Below, piece after piece: positions 56,601-64,000 of a stretch of DNA of 64,000 nucleotides; positions within the stretch are counted from its first letter, which is position 1, and the number at the start of each line of letters is the position of its first letter. The notes under the pieces are model-generated. The model was not told the origin of the DNA. It saw only the letters and a list, made by a program, of their open reading frames with translations, and searched no databases. Source of the DNA: Flavobacterium macacae (lineage in GTDB: Bacteria > Bacteroidota > Bacteroidia > Flavobacteriales > Flavobacteriaceae); assembly GCF_003865365.1 (NCBI RefSeq), contig NZ_RQVR01000008.1:22124-86123 (forward strand), read 5' to 3'. The position numbers were made by a program, and so were the translations under genes.

Positions 56601-56753
56601 TGTAATCGTGCTTGAACTTGCTGTAGCATTCGAAATGGTCACACCTGGAAGTGGCAAACCAGTTTCGTCAAGCACTTTTCCATTGATATCTTGAGCCATT
56701 ATCTGACCTTGATATAAAAGGAATACAAATACCCCGAAAATAAAGTTTTTCAT
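53670..56753 (-). CDS. susC: SusC/RagA-family TonB-linked outer-membrane importer
   Basis: The 1027-aa protein has a signal peptide (1-20, ending IMAQ) and a CarboxypepD_reg-like domain (about 22-95: INGKVLDETGLPLPGVTISN). The TonB box and plug follow (VVVGYGSQKRSDLTSAIS; SLQGKAAGVNIIAND; TIIIRGLGTAESGRSPMYVVDG; ASSAIYGSNAANGVVFITTKKG), then a 22-strand barrel ending in IFGVNIEF. It imports glycan fragments into the periplasm using TonB energy and pairs with the SusD encoded 11 bp downstream. Its 254-bp upstream region contains repeated ATGTAGT motifs and a 12-bp palindrome that could be control sites for the sensor-regulator encoded just upstream. Confidence 0.96.
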   Translation of the reverse strand: MKNFIFGVFVFLLYQGQIMAQDINGKVLDETGLPLPGVTISNATASSSTITDFDGNFSINAKAGESLTFTFLGYQTQTVTASAGMSVSMSSAATDIDEVVVVGYGSQKRSDLTSAISTIKSDQITKQPAYNALQSLQGKAAGVNIIANDAPGATPTIIIRGLGTAESGRSPMYVVDGIITGSIANLNPNDIESFDVMKDAASSAIYGSNAANGVVFITTKKGKQGNTQIKVNSFYGTKSILNQVKMANSSQYVTFFNEKQAALGLSERLSTNQQYNTDWFDALAGVSFSQGNDVSFSGGNENSTYYFSFNNYTEDGLIDDHDVSRNTLRSSNTLKAIDGKLKITQNFSASFAKSTPKPYSSFTDAYKQAPVVPVLYPDGRYGQSFWNKTTGQVGYEIGPGESGGRLNAIGNPVANAFYANEKNKMMELQGLIQADYEITDWLTATSRFGATKSYSKTRVFSDIRARWLTADPTRTGASFDASQAAAPNSTEFADNSLSYRDVESFRYNWDTYLTFDKSFGKHNFDATLGVTQERRNDIYESYMQGYNVPAQENYWNINLGSSNPLKVAQQFYADPIQVLSYFGRIQYNFDERYYISGTVRRDGNSAFKNNAEYWGTFPSVSAGWVITNESFLKDIKNIDFIKLRAGYGEVGNANVPVNISVINVDAGSGNNNYVFGPNQDLILGSSAGSPATELSWEVTKEVNVGLDFELLERRLSGTVDYYNRLNTNTVIDVKPILNGPYSSNYFDHGGEVRNKGIEASLNWRDNITDDFTYSIGVNYGRNTNTLENVKPAYDGTIGGSLGDGQITKRLQEGQPIYSWWMLESNGVWQTQAEIDANPHIGNPAPGHLRYVDQNGDGLIDDRDKKYFGSYIPKFSYGVNINLAYKNFDLSVDGFGVGGNKVYNGLKGTRIDGGENIAADTFNGRWTGPGTSNTNPGANRDALASSYFLEDGDYFRINNITLGYTFVDMFKISKLRIYGTAQNPFMFTKYSGFTPELNNSGTPRETAGIELSAYPNIKTFIFGVNIEF

Positions 56754-56796
56754 TTGTTTGAAATTTGTTAAAGTTAGTGCTACTAAATTAACAAAT

Positions 56797-56939
56797 TACA
56801 ACGTTGTAGTAACCATGACTCCCTCACTACATGACTACATCATTTTAAAAAAAAACAAATTCAAATAATTGATTAATAGATAATTAAAATTACAAACACT
56901 ACATTAAAAGTTATGTTAAAAAAGTAGGCATGATGTAGT
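56797..56939. promoter_or_regulatory. susC control region: 12-bp palindrome and four ATGTAGT motifs
   Basis: TACAACGTTGTA (56797-56808) is a perfect palindrome 44 bp upstream of the susC start. The heptamer ATGTAGT occurs on the minus strand at 56826-56832, 56834-56840 (an 8-bp tandem) and 56898-56904, and on the plus strand at 56933-56939. No good TAnnTTTG -7 box was found, as expected for an activator-dependent promoter. Confidence 0.5.
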
Positions 56940-57007
56940 ATTGATGGGTTATAATATCTTAAAAAAAGGGTTTAATAATTAAAATATGCGTAAAAAAGTA
57001 GTTCTTT

Positions 57008-59758
57008 TTACACATTAATCATAAACTTAGAAAGGCTTTCTTCTGACGTCAGCTCTAATTTCTTTCGTAACCTATAACGATGTAGTTCAACTCCACGGAA
57101 AGAAATATTCATTAGTGGTGCTATTTCTTTTGAAGATAAATTCATTTTTAAATAGATACAAAGTTTAATGTCTTTAGAAGTCAAAATCGGATATTTGTTT
57201 GATAATTTATGTACAAAATCTTCATTGCTTTGCATCAAATTATGCTGAAAACTCTCCCACTCATTTTTATTAAGCGCGTTAATTTTAATCGATTTTTTTA
57301 TCTTAGATTTTAGTTGCGATAAATCGGTTTCTTTTTCTAAAATTTGTTTAATACTTTCAATCATTTCACTTTGCTTTGCAATTGAAAGAGATTTTCCAGC
57401 AACTTCATAAGCTTTGTTTTGTACTTCAATTTCTAAGATATGTTTTTCATATTCTTGCAATTTCAGCTTATTCTCCGCATTTAATTCGAGTTGCAGAATT
57501 TCTTTTTGGTGTTTTAATTCTTCTTCGTTCAATTTAATTTTCTCTAAATACCTGATTTTATTCCACTTGTAATATAGAAAGAAACTTCCCGCAATTAGAA
57601 TAATATAAATACAAATCATCCAAAACGAAAAATACCAAGGTTTTGCAACTTGAAAATCATACACCGCTGTTTTCACAAAACTGGTTCCATCATTATAAAA
57701 AATTTCAAGTTCTTGATTGCCGCTTGATAAGTTATTTAAAACTAGGTGTCCTTTTTTTATTGGAATAAAATCTTTAGAATCATTTAATTTATAAAATAAA
57801 TCAGGCCTATTGTATCCAAAGTAATCTGTAATTACACTGATTTCCACCGATTGATTGTAATCTATTTTGGTGTCATCTAAAATTAAATTTCCTTTATAAA
57901 AACCTTCAACAAAAACATTCTCAATTTTTCTCTTAGAGTTATTTAACTTAAAAGAAATGAATCCGTCATCAAGATTCATAAAAAGCGCATCGCCATTTTT
58001 ATTCACTTTTATGTTTTCTATGATATTTCTTCCTTCGTAGTATTTTTCCGGAATTGATGTCCAAATAAAATCTCGGTTTACCTGCGAAATCGAATAGATA
58101 TTTCCGTTTTTCAAGACCAAGAAGTTATTATCATCAATGGGAATAATATCTGAGATATCTTTGAAGTTTTCATTAAAAATGGTGTCTTTTACGAGTTTTC
58201 CCGAAATAGAATTGTAAACGTACCAAGTGTTATTTATATAAAAGAGTACTTCATTCTTATAGCTGAATAATTTCACGCCATAATCATTGCTAATTCCATT
58301 GTCTTGCGAAACGTTTTCAACTTTATCTACATTAAATTTAGCGTCATACGTAATGCGATATAGACTTCGATAGGTATCTGCAGCCCAAAGTTCGCCTGCT
58401 TGTTTCTGAGCGATATTTCGGATTGGTTTTTGCAATTTGTCTAAAAATTTCCACTTGCTTAAGTCATTGGTATCTTCATACACAACGATTCCGGAGTAAT
58501 TTCCTTGAAAATAAACGCTTTCATAAGGACTTCTTAAAAATTTCCAGCCACCATTTACTTCATTTACCTTTTTTAAATTTGAAACTCCGTCATAAATATA
58601 GGTACCGTCATTGTGTCCAATAATAAATTCATCGTCTTTTTTAAAGATATCCCAAACTTGCCCTTGCGAATTTGGAATCACATTTAATTGCTGATTTTTG
58701 CTTGTGAAAATTCCGTGATTCGTTACAAAAAGGTATCCGTTATTAATGGTAGAAATCGAATAAACTGAACCGAGAATCCCTGAATTATCTGTAAAAACCT
58801 TTACTGGGGAATTGATTTCAATGTGGCAAATTCCGTTATCTAAACCGAGCCACAAATCTTTTTCTTTGTCAACCGCAATCGAAAGAATAGAGTTGTTTTT
58901 TAAGGCATTTTTTCGGTTTAAATTGATATAAGAATTGTCGTCTAAGTTTAAAATGTAAATTCCGTGTAGCCCTGTTCCAATAACCAAAGTACGGTCGTCA
59001 ACAAAATTGGCAGTAACTAAAACTTCTTTTTTAACGATATCATTTAAAGGATGATTCCAACGAACCAGTCCATTATTTTCTTCAATGAAAACGCCATTGT
59101 TTTTTGTAAAAAAATAAATCTTTCCTTTGTGTTTCTGCATATTATGAACAACATTATTTTCTAACGCTGTCCAATTTTCTTTTTTAATAAATTTATTTCC
59201 TTGTAAAATGTAAATTCCATTTTTTACAGTTGCCACATAGATCTGTTTATCAACTACATAACAGTAAGAAACTTGTGAAGGGAATTTTAATTTTGTTGTA
59301 TTTGAATCGTCGTGAATAAAAATTTCATTAAAGGTTTGGAAATAGATTTTTCCATCCAATTTGAAAATTTTCCAGATTTCTTCATTGTCAGAACTGCCAT
59401 AAAATATATTTTTTCCTTTTGAAAGCGAATAATATTTCATCTTTCCTTCTACTCTTTTCCAATACCCAAATTCTTTATAAGAACCCGAATAAATTTTATC
59501 GCCATCAATAAAAATAGAGCGAATAATAGTTTTGTTTGGTAGCGTATATTTTTCCCATTTAACCCCATTGTATCTTAAAAAATACTGGTTATTAGCAAAA
59601 TACATTGCATTATCATTGCCTTGAGCCACATTCCAAACTTGATTATCACCGCTATAATCTGATTTTGTAAAGTTTTCAACAAAGGGTAAAAGCTCTTGAG
59701 AATAAGAACTATAACTTAAAAATGAGGAGATTAAGAGTACGAAAAATTTAAATTTCAA
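57008..59758 (-). CDS. Membrane sensor-regulator with propeller, Y_Y_Y and LuxR-type HTH domains
   Basis: The 916-aa protein has a signal peptide (about 1-20) and a large periplasmic region of two-component-regulator propeller repeats (about 40-600; IDGDKIYSGSYKEFGYW, VDKEKDLWLGLDNGICHI, RTLVIGTGLHGIYIL). A Y_Y_Y-like beta domain follows (about 625-690), then one transmembrane helix (about 700-722: FWMICIYIILIAGSFFLYY), a cytoplasmic coiled coil, and a C-terminal LuxR-like HTH (about 857-912: LTSKDIKLCIYLKMNLSSKE, IAPLMNISFRGVELHRYRLR). No kinase or receiver domain is present. It is a SusR-like direct sensor-activator, very likely controlling the adjacent SusCD operon in response to an oligosaccharide. 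Confidence 0.93.
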   Translation of the reverse strand: MKFKFFVLLISSFLSYSSYSQELLPFVENFTKSDYSGDNQVWNVAQGNDNAMYFANNQYFLRYNGVKWEKYTLPNKTIIRSIFIDGDKIYSGSYKEFGYWKRVEGKMKYYSLSKGKNIFYGSSDNEEIWKIFKLDGKIYFQTFNEIFIHDDSNTTKLKFPSQVSYCYVVDKQIYVATVKNGIYILQGNKFIKKENWTALENNVVHNMQKHKGKIYFFTKNNGVFIEENNGLVRWNHPLNDIVKKEVLVTANFVDDRTLVIGTGLHGIYILNLDDNSYINLNRKNALKNNSILSIAVDKEKDLWLGLDNGICHIEINSPVKVFTDNSGILGSVYSISTINNGYLFVTNHGIFTSKNQQLNVIPNSQGQVWDIFKKDDEFIIGHNDGTYIYDGVSNLKKVNEVNGGWKFLRSPYESVYFQGNYSGIVVYEDTNDLSKWKFLDKLQKPIRNIAQKQAGELWAADTYRSLYRITYDAKFNVDKVENVSQDNGISNDYGVKLFSYKNEVLFYINNTWYVYNSISGKLVKDTIFNENFKDISDIIPIDDNNFLVLKNGNIYSISQVNRDFIWTSIPEKYYEGRNIIENIKVNKNGDALFMNLDDGFISFKLNNSKRKIENVFVEGFYKGNLILDDTKIDYNQSVEISVITDYFGYNRPDLFYKLNDSKDFIPIKKGHLVLNNLSSGNQELEIFYNDGTSFVKTAVYDFQVAKPWYFSFWMICIYIILIAGSFFLYYKWNKIRYLEKIKLNEEELKHQKEILQLELNAENKLKLQEYEKHILEIEVQNKAYEVAGKSLSIAKQSEMIESIKQILEKETDLSQLKSKIKKSIKINALNKNEWESFQHNLMQSNEDFVHKLSNKYPILTSKDIKLCIYLKMNLSSKEIAPLMNISFRGVELHRYRLRKKLELTSEESLSKFMINV

Positions 59759-59777
59759 AATATATTTATTAGCTTTT

Positions 59778-59785
59778 CAAATATA
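59778..59785 (-). promoter_or_regulatory. Possible -7 box of the sensor-regulator gene
   Basis: TATATTTG on the minus strand, an exact TAnnTTTG match 20 bp before the start codon; no TTG at the expected distance. Confidence 0.35.
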
Positions 59786-59887
59786 GAAAACATATTCATT
59801 TTAAAGAAACATACCAAAACATAAATAAAATTTAATGTAGCCTCAGAAATAAGAAAAAAAACTATTTTTGCTTTAAATTCTATTGCA

Positions 59888-60913
59888 ATGAAAAAAATCC
59901 TTAGCCTTTTGGTTTGCTTGTTCGTTTTAAATGCCTGTGATGATGGTGAAATGGCTTTTGATTCTTTTGATTTTTCAGAAGTTACCTCATCTAGCTGTAC
60001 CAATAACAATTTGATTTTCAAGGTAAATGCAAATGAAGCATTGCTACTTCAAATCAATGATGCAACTGATCGATTTCCTTTTAGAAATGAAATTGGAGCA
60101 ACACCAAGAGTTTATAACATCAACACTAATAATAAAGTGATTTATAGAACTTATAATGGGAATGTTACTAACACTTATTTCTGTGCTACAATTCCTCCGG
60201 TTACACCAACGGTTTCAACAGAATGGATAACATCTGATTCAAGCGGCGGAACAATTGAAATTACGACCTCAATGATTCCAAGCACAACCAGTGCGAGTAC
60301 TGCAAAATACCAACATTCTATTGTTTTTAAAAATATTACGCTTGTCAATTCTGATGGCGCAACGATGACGTATGAAACGTTGAATTTTGGCGTTTACCAA
60401 ACAAATTCGAATGTGAAGTTTGCTTTTGGAAATACAGTGCCGCAAAGGTGTGCAGGAACAAATACATTTTTGAAAGTATTTGATACAAATATCGGAAATG
60501 AGCTTACAAGAGAAAATATCAATGAAGTTTTAGAATTAAAAATTCCAACTACTTTATTTCCTACCGTAATTAATGGTTCAGAAAAGGTATTCTTAAATCA
60601 ATTACAAGGGGTTACAGCCACTTATAGAATTTATGACGGAGATGTTCTTGCTCAAAATTATTGCGCTGTAACAGGTTTACCAACATTATTTGAAGAATGG
60701 GCCGCTGAAGACGGTTTAAACGAAACACTTGACGAAGATGATACTGGTTTTATCACTATTACTTCGGGACCCACCTTAGTTAATGGACAACTAACCTATA
60801 CGATCACTTACAAAGATTTTACATTTATAAGAGTTACGCCTCAACCAACCGATCCCTTGTTAACAAATAAATTTACTTCTGAATTACACAATTTTGGAAA
60901 CATAACGTTCTAA
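59888..60913 (+). CDS. Lipoprotein with two related domains, unknown function
   Basis: The 341-aa protein has a lipoprotein signal (MKKILSLLVCLFVLNAC, lipobox LNAC, C17) followed by an acidic DDGE, a common flavobacterial lipoprotein start. The mature part contains two similar halves. Each has an early Cys (SCTNNNLIFKV; RCAGTNTFLKV), a central TYRIYDGDV- or YRTYNGNV-type strand with a following Cys (NTYFCATI; QNYCAVT) and a later TYETLNFGVY or HNFGNI ending. This indicates an internal duplication and probably two disulfides. I do not recognise a named family. A TATTTTTG -7-like box at 59863-59870 precedes it and a strong terminator follows. Confidence 0.75.
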   Translation: MKKILSLLVCLFVLNACDDGEMAFDSFDFSEVTSSSCTNNNLIFKVNANEALLLQINDATDRFPFRNEIGATPRVYNINTNNKVIYRTYNGNVTNTYFCATIPPVTPTVSTEWITSDSSGGTIEITTSMIPSTTSASTAKYQHSIVFKNITLVNSDGATMTYETLNFGVYQTNSNVKFAFGNTVPQRCAGTNTFLKVFDTNIGNELTRENINEVLELKIPTTLFPTVINGSEKVFLNQLQGVTATYRIYDGDVLAQNYCAVTGLPTLFEEWAAEDGLNETLDEDDTGFITITSGPTLVNGQLTYTITYKDFTFIRVTPQPTDPLLTNKFTSELHNFGNITF

Positions 60914-60915
60914 TA

Positions 60916-60947
60916 AAAAAGCTCCGATAAATTATCGGAGCTTTTTT
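60916..60947. terminator. Bidirectional terminator
   Basis: AAAAAGCTCCGATAA / TTATCGGAGCTTTTT stem with A- and T-runs, between the convergent lipoprotein and Smr genes. Confidence 0.92.
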
Positions 60948-61495
60948 TATCTATTTGGATTCTGTTTGATGTACACTTCTGTAGCTCCCAAACCATATTT
61001 TTGATAATCGGCATCTTGGAAGACAATTTCATCATAACGTCCCAAGAGAAAATCAAGCTCAGATTTTAAAACGCCCTCACCGACTCCGTGGATAAAAACA
61101 ATTTTTGGAATTCTATTTCTGATAGAAAATTCAATATGTCTTTTGGCTGTTTCAGTTTGCAAAGTCAAAATGTCATAATTGGACATACCTCTTTTATTTG
61201 GAACTAATTTTTCAATGTGCAAATCAAATTCTGGAGCCGCCCTTTCATTTTTATCCTTCTTTTCTTTTACAAAACTTCTCGGCTTCGGAATTTCTTTATC
61301 TTTTAAAACTTCATTGAAATTGTGACCTCCAATGCCTAAATTTATAGAAGAATCAATTTTAATAAGTTCTTTCATCGCATAAGTCAACTCAAAACCGTCT
61401 TCAGTTTCAACAGTAACTTGATCATTTTTTACTGACAAAACTACACCATTTACAGCTTCGTCTAAAACCGTTACTTTATCCCCTTTCGTTATCAT
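60947..61495 (-). CDS. Smr-domain protein (MutS2 C-terminal-like)
   Basis: The 182-aa protein has an N-terminal small beta domain (MITKGDKVTVLDEAVNGVVL, about 1-50), a basic linker, and a C-terminal Smr domain (about 90-180): the FDLHIEKL motif (usual DLHG..L), HIEFSIRNRIPKIVFIHGVGEGVLKSEL and a YGLGATEVYI end. Smr domains are nucleases or nucleic-acid-binding modules found alone or at the end of MutS2. This small stand-alone form is common in Bacteroidota; its target is not established. Its start overlaps the end of the small membrane-protein gene upstream by 20 bp. Confidence 0.88.
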   Translation of the reverse strand: MITKGDKVTVLDEAVNGVVLSVKNDQVTVETEDGFELTYAMKELIKIDSSINLGIGGHNFNEVLKDKEIPKPRSFVKEKKDKNERAAPEFDLHIEKLVPNKRGMSNYDILTLQTETAKRHIEFSIRNRIPKIVFIHGVGEGVLKSELDFLLGRYDEIVFQDADYQKYGLGATEVYIKQNPNR

Positions 61496-61670
61496 CTTCT
61501 TCAGAATTTTCTTCGTTTTTACTTGGTACTTTTGCTGTCAATCGCATCATTCCATACATAAATAAAACAATTGCAACAATCATAATATAAATATTCGGAC
61601 TGCTTTTGCTTTGTTCATATAAAGCAACTCCGATCGCAATTATCATTATAGGTATAAATAATTTTTTCAT
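61476..61670 (-). CDS. Small two-helix membrane protein
   Basis: The 64-aa protein has two predicted membrane helices (about 3-18 and 27-45; FIPIMIIAIGVALY, YIMIVAIVLFMYGMM) and an acidic tail (KNEENSEEDDNERG). It overlaps the downstream Smr gene by 20 bp, so it is translationally coupled to it. Family not recognised. Confidence 0.7.
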   Translation of the reverse strand: MKKLFIPIMIIAIGVALYEQSKSSPNIYIMIVAIVLFMYGMMRLTAKVPSKNEENSEEDDNERG

Positions 61671-61786
61671 TATCGTTTCATTTTCTTGAATTCCAAAAGT
61701 AAGAAACTATAAAATAATAACTGTTCAATCACTTTAAAGTTTCTTGTTTTTTTCGTAAAATTGCGTAATAAAGAAATCTATGACAA

Positions 61787-62065
61787 ATGGAAGAGTATAT
61801 GCTCCCTTGCCTGAGCAAAAGATATTTTGGATTGGAATGTATGGGATGCGGAAGCCAAAGAGCCTTGTTTATGGTTTTCAAAGGTGACTTTGCAGATGCC
61901 TTTTATATGTTTCCAGCCATTTACACCACACTTCTCTTTGTTATTGTTGTGGGTCTAAATTTTATCGACAGAGCAAGAAACTATCACAAATTAATCATTT
62001 CTTCGGCAATCATCAATGCAATAATTATGGTCGGAGCTTTTCTTTTCAAAATATCAAATCACTAA
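61787..62065 (+). CDS. DUF2752 membrane protein
   Basis: The 92-aa protein has the DUF2752 signature near the N-terminus (LPCLSKRYFGLECMGCGSQRAL, with the conserved C.GCG..RA core) and two membrane helices (about 40-58 and 68-86). Function is unknown. It is followed 24 bp later by a CCC-motif membrane protein gene on the same strand; the two families commonly occur next to each other in flavobacteria, so they likely form an operon. Confidence 0.88.
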   Translation: MEEYMLPCLSKRYFGLECMGCGSQRALFMVFKGDFADAFYMFPAIYTTLLFVIVVGLNFIDRARNYHKLIISSAIINAIIMVGAFLFKISNH

Positions 62066-62089
62066 ATACAACCAAAAACAAATCAAACA

Positions 62090-62434
62090 ATGGAAAATCA
62101 AAAATTACCTAATGCAACTGCTGTAATTGTACTGTCAATTATTTCGATCATCACATGTTGTTGCTTTGGAATTATCGGTTTAATCTTTGGTCTTATTGCC
62201 TTATTTTTAGCAAACAAAGACATGAAACTTTACCGAGAAAATCCTGAATTATACTCAAATTATGGCAATTTAAACACCGGAAGAATATTAGCAATTATCG
62301 GGACTGTTTTAAGCGCAATAACTTTATTATATTTTATTTACGCATTTGCAACTACCACGCCTGAAGAATGGGAAATGTTTATGACGGAATATAATAAAGC
62401 TTTAGAAGAAGCGCAGAGAAATCAAAGCAGATAA
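62090..62434 (+). CDS. CCC-motif small membrane protein
   Basis: The 114-aa protein has two membrane regions (about 12-40 and 66-88). The first contains the ITCCCFGIIGLIFGLIALFLA motif typical of the 'CCC motif membrane protein' group, followed by YRENPELYSNYGNLNTGRIL. Function is unknown. It is co-directional with DUF2752, 24 bp downstream of it, and ends before a clear terminator. Confidence 0.85.
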   Translation: MENQKLPNATAVIVLSIISIITCCCFGIIGLIFGLIALFLANKDMKLYRENPELYSNYGNLNTGRILAIIGTVLSAITLLYFIYAFATTTPEEWEMFMTEYNKALEEAQRNQSR

Positions 62435-62450
62435 TTTTTTGACATAAATT

Positions 62451-62484
62451 AAAAAAGAGCCACTAATTAAAGTCGCTCTTTTTT
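62451..62484. terminator. Bidirectional terminator
   Basis: AAAAAAGAGC / GCTCTTTTTT outer stem with an inner ACT/AGT pairing, between convergent genes. Confidence 0.88.
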
Positions 62485-62501
62485 ATTCTATAATTTAGTA
62501 A

Positions 62502-62966
62502 TTAAAATGCTGAAGACGCTGCTCCAATCATTGTAATAACAATAATCAATATATAAAATGAAATGAGTACAATGGTAAAAATCCCCATAAATTTATAATG
62601 CGATTTTAAAAATTCAAAGGATTTTGTCAAAGATTCAGTATCATCTGTCCTAAAAGCTTGTTTTGCATTTGAAGCAAACTTGTTTAAATAGTAAACTGGG
62701 AAAAAATAAATTAGCGCAATAATCAAATAAAGAACGGTAATAAATGTGCCTCCCATTGCACCAAGTGCTCCCATTCCACCGCCACTCATTGCACCGGCGC
62801 CAGCAATTACAGATCCAAAAAAAAGTGCTGCTAAAACCATAAAACCAATACCAACATAACCAACAATTGATAAAAAATAAGCCCATTTGGCAATTTCCTT
62901 TAAAAAGGATTTTGCAGTCTCATTCAATTGCATTTCAAAATTTTCAAAAGTAGATCTTTCTTCCAT
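62502..62966 (-). CDS. DUF5362-like membrane protein
   Basis: The 154-aa protein has three to four membrane helices (about 25-52, 70-92, 125-148), a Gly/Met-rich loop (AGAGAMSGGGMGALGAMGG) and a conserved-looking YYLNKFASNAKQAF segment followed by LTKSFEFLKSHYKFMGI. This fits the DUF5362 family of Bacteroidota; function is unknown. A single gene. Confidence 0.8.
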   Translation of the reverse strand: MEERSTFENFEMQLNETAKSFLKEIAKWAYFLSIVGYVGIGFMVLAALFFGSVIAGAGAMSGGGMGALGAMGGTFITVLYLIIALIYFFPVYYLNKFASNAKQAFRTDDTESLTKSFEFLKSHYKFMGIFTIVLISFYILIIVITMIGAASSAF

Positions 62967-63035
62967 AAAATATTTATTTAATTATTTTTGTAATCAAATT
63001 TAACATTTTATTTGTAATAAAGAAATTTTGCTCAT

Positions 63036-63062
63036 AAAAAAAACCACTTTTCAGTGGCTTTC
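63036..63062 (-). terminator. Terminator after the ornithine aminotransferase gene
   Basis: CCACT / AGTGG stem with a 4-nt loop and a T8 run on the minus strand. Confidence 0.75.
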
Positions 63063-63066
63063 TTTT

Positions 63067-64000
63067 TTATTTTTCAAACTGCTTTAAAGTCTTTATGATA
63101 ATCGAAACACAATCTAAAAGTTCTTCCTCATTCATAACCAAAGGCGGCGCAAAACGAATAATATTTCCGTGAGTTGGTTTCGCCAAAAGTCCGTTATCGC
63201 GCAAAGCCATACAGATATTCCAAGCCGTGTCGCTTTCTTCTGTATCGTTAATCACAACGGCATTTAAAAGTCCTTTACCTCTAACAAGCGTTGCAATAGT
63301 ACTTGTTTGGATATAATTGTCTAATTTTTCTCTGAATATATTTCCCAAATATGTTGCATTTTCTGCCAAATTTTCATCTGTAACTACTTCTAAAGCAGCA
63401 ATAGCAACAGCAGCAGCAATCGGATTTCCTCCAAAAGTAGAACCGTGTTGTCCTGGCTTGATAACATTCATAATCGAGTCATTTGCCAAAACCGCAGAAA
63501 CTGGATAAGCGCCTCCTGACAATGCCTTGCCAAGAATCAAAATATCGGGCTGCACATTTTCGTGGTGGACCGCTAATAATTTTCCTGTTCTGGCAATTCC
63601 AGTTTGAACTTCGTCAGCAATAAAAAGAACGTTGTACTTTGCACACAATTCTTTTGCTTTGGTTAAATATCCTTCTGCCGGAACATAAACTCCAGCTTCA
63701 CCTTGAATGGGCTCAACTAAGAATCCAGCTATATTTTTTTGAGTTTTCAAAACGTTTTCCAACGCCTCTAAATCGTCATAGGCAATGCTGATGAAACCAG
63801 CCGTGTATGGACCAAAGTTTTTGCGCGCATTTTCATCATTGGAGAACGAAATAATGGTAGTTGTTCTTCCGTGGAAATTTCCGTCACAAACAATAATTTG
63901 TGCTTCATTTTCTGCGATTCCGTTTTTTTCGTAAGCCCATTTTCTGCAAAGCTTGATCGCCGTTTCCACAGCTTCTGCTCCCGTATTCATCGGAAGCACT
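63067..64000 (-). CDS. rocD: Ornithine--oxo-acid aminotransferase (5' end outside window)
   Basis: The open frame runs off the right edge; about 310 C-terminal residues are visible. The class III aminotransferase signature is clear: [62 protein letters not shown], and the PLP lysine in [19 protein letters not shown]. The overall pattern, including [11 protein letters not shown] and a C-terminal [10 protein letters not shown], fits ornithine-delta-aminotransferase, which converts ornithine and 2-oxoglutarate to glutamate semialdehyde and glutamate. It works in arginine/ornithine catabolism and proline synthesis. No partner genes are in the window. Confidence 0.93.
   Translation of the reverse strand, partial: VLPMNTGAEAVETAIKLCRKWAYEKNGIAENEAQIIVCDGNFHGRTTTIISFSNDENARKNFGPYTAGFISIAYDDLEALENVLKTQKNIAGFLVEPIQGEAGVYVPAEGYLTKAKELCAKYNVLFIADEVQTGIARTGKLLAVHHENVQPDILILGKALSGGAYPVSAVLANDSIMNVIKPGQHGSTFGGNPIAAAVAIAALEVVTDENLAENATYLGNIFREKLDNYIQTSTIATLVRGKGLLNAVVINDTEESDTAWNICMALRDNGLLAKPTHGNIIRFAPPLVMNEEELLDCVSIIIKTLKQFEK

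Overview
This window looks like the chromosome of a Flavobacterium-type member of the Bacteroidota. It is AT-rich. It carries type IX secretion (T9SS) cargo with both type A and type B C-terminal sorting domains, SprB-repeat and other repeat adhesins, a SusC/SusD pair, DUF6377 and propeller/LuxR sensor-regulators, many glycoside hydrolases, and several promoters that fit the flavobacterial TTG / TAnnTTTG pattern. No tRNA, rRNA, CRISPR array, complete insertion sequence or prophage was seen.

Layout. Positions 1-2065 hold the 3' part of a SprB-repeat, T9SS-exported adhesin. A tightly packed four-gene reverse operon follows (unknown soluble protein, 7-TM protein, histidine kinase, LuxR response regulator; 2162-4888). 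Next is an isolated DUF2971 gene (5185-6054). Then come two M20D amidohydrolases flanking a GH3 lipoprotein whose reading frame is broken near its signal peptide (6449-11035). A YceI / DUF417 / FUSC reverse operon lies at 11468-13818. A small exported protein plus a DoxD-DoxA fusion is at 14210-15647. An amidohydrolase-3 gene interrupted by an in-frame TGA is at 16191-17819. A TonB-dependent receptor diverges from a MocR-type regulator (18012-21432), followed by a SusB-like GH97 (21592-23739). A decayed regulator and a 57-codon FlbD-like gene follow.

The middle region (24691-41513) has a DUF808 membrane protein, a luciferase-like flavin enzyme, DUF4494, a 1442-aa T9SS type B protein with twelve 68-residue repeats, a decayed SGNH/GDSL esterase, outer-membrane phospholipase A, GH130, thioredoxin, a GH3 enzyme next to a DUF6377 regulator, a single-domain response regulator and dihydrolipoyl dehydrogenase. 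An outer-membrane beta-barrel protein, a cysteine desulfurase and a RarD-like exporter follow.

The most coherent system is the polysaccharide utilisation locus at 44471-59758: propeller/LuxR sensor-regulator, SusC, SusD, a GH144-type 'glycoamylase' lipoprotein, BglX-type GH3, GH43 with a discoidin domain, and a FucP-type sugar transporter. The proposed flow is binding and import by SusCD, cleavage by the surface GH144, trimming by the periplasmic GH3 and GH43, and monosaccharide uptake by the MFS protein. The GH144 + GH3 pair makes a beta-1,2-glucan a reasonable but unproven substrate. The end of the window (59888-64000) holds a duplicated-domain lipoprotein, an Smr protein, small membrane proteins and a partial ornithine aminotransferase. 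Several genes are broken or decaying (GH3 frameshift, amidohydrolase nonsense codon, GDSL and regulator remnants), so this stretch of genome appears to be losing catabolic genes or contains a few assembly errors.
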